From positions 1-5,068 of the forward strand of contig CAKTIN010000107.1 of assembly GCA_934565775.1 (NCBI GenBank): 5,068 bases of DNA, written 5' to 3'. Each line of letters opens with the position of its first letter. Position 1 is the stretch's first letter. Origin of the DNA: an uncultured Oscillospiraceae bacterium. Its GTDB lineage: Bacteria > Bacillota > Clostridia > Oscillospirales > Oscillospiraceae. Shown here in pieces: positions 4,865 through 5,068 of the stretch. The translations under genes were made by a program, and so were the position numbers. The notes under the pieces are model-generated. The model had not been told where the DNA came from. It made no database searches and worked only from the letters and a program-made list of their open reading frames with translations.

Positions 4865-5068
4865 TCAGATTTCCCGGCGGCCCTCCAGGGCCCGCAGGAG
4901 CGTCACCTCATCGGCGTACTCCAGCTGGCTGCCCACGGGGATCCCGTAGGCCAAACGGGTCACCTTGACCCCCAGGGGCCGCAGAAGGCGGGAGATATAC
5001 ATGGCGGTGGCCTCCCCCTCCGTGTCCGGATTCGTGGCCATAATGACCTCCTTCACCTGCCCCTGGCC
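4865..5068 (-). CDS. recR: Recombination protein RecR, C-terminal part (5' end outside window)
   Basis: The last 67 codons of RecR run in from the right edge and end at TGA 4865-4867. The Toprim-domain end is clear: [20 protein letters not shown], then [19 protein letters not shown] and the family's terminal [18 protein letters not shown]. RecR forms a ring-shaped clamp and, with RecF and RecO, loads RecA onto single-stranded gaps during DNA repair; the Toprim region here contacts RecO. The N-terminal helix-hairpin-helix and zinc-finger parts are outside the window. A methionine-free GTG at 5056 within this stretch is an internal codon, not a start. The gene ends just before the promoter of the phosphoribosyltransferase gene, which runs in the same direction. 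Confidence 0.95.
   Translation of the reverse strand, partial: GQGQVKEVIMATNPDTEGEATAMYISRLLRPLGVKVTRLAYGIPVGSQLEYADEVTLLRALEGRREI

Noticed and set aside
3645..4949. Plus-strand 434-codon open frame
   Set aside because: It is antisense to the well-supported acetyltransferase and phosphoribosyltransferase genes and crosses their promoter; no recognisable domain.

Overview
The window looks like a chromosome segment from a GC-rich Firmicute, most likely an Oscillospiraceae/Ruminococcaceae-type gut clostridium. The basis is GC-rich codon use, the style of the recR tail, and a large protein fragment of the type carried by clostridial integrative elements and phages. This taxonomic placement is inference, with no marker gene search behind it.

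Layout. (1) Positions 1-1667, plus strand: an internal piece of a very large multidomain mobile-element protein, open at the left edge. It ends abruptly at the right. (2) Position 1668-1699: one 32-bp CRISPR repeat of type I-C form, read on the minus strand, directly abutting the truncated gene. (3) Positions 1700-2879, minus strand: a strongly deleted type I-C cas operon. Reading toward the repeat, it keeps part of cas3 (no HD domain, first helicase lobe only), the last ~43 codons seen of cas7, and the terminal cysteine cluster of cas4. A leader-like stretch follows, then the repeat. These pieces are in the normal I-C order (cas3-cas5-cas8c-cas7-cas4-cas1-cas2-array). cas5, cas8c, cas1 and cas2 were not seen. 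(4) Positions 2880-3447: a short palindrome, an orphan ribosome-binding site with an 18-codon reading frame, and the C-terminal part of an AbiEii-type nucleotidyltransferase toxin without its N-terminus. (5) Positions 3448-3498: a very long hairpin with A/T tails, probably a terminator. (6) Positions 3636-5068, minus strand: healthy housekeeping genes. These are the end of recR, a consensus sigma-A promoter, a type I phosphoribosyltransferase, and a GNAT acetyltransferase 3 bp behind it.

Interpretation. The right third is ordinary core chromosome. The middle is a graveyard of defence genes in which a CRISPR-Cas locus and an abortive-infection toxin have been eroded by successive deletions. 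The most interesting point is the join at 1667/1668. The large mobile-element gene is cut exactly at a codon boundary by the 3' end of a CRISPR repeat, where the first spacer should begin. This raises the testable possibility that the element entered, or the locus collapsed, by recombination between a spacer and its own target. I see no intact CRISPR system and no intact new system here.
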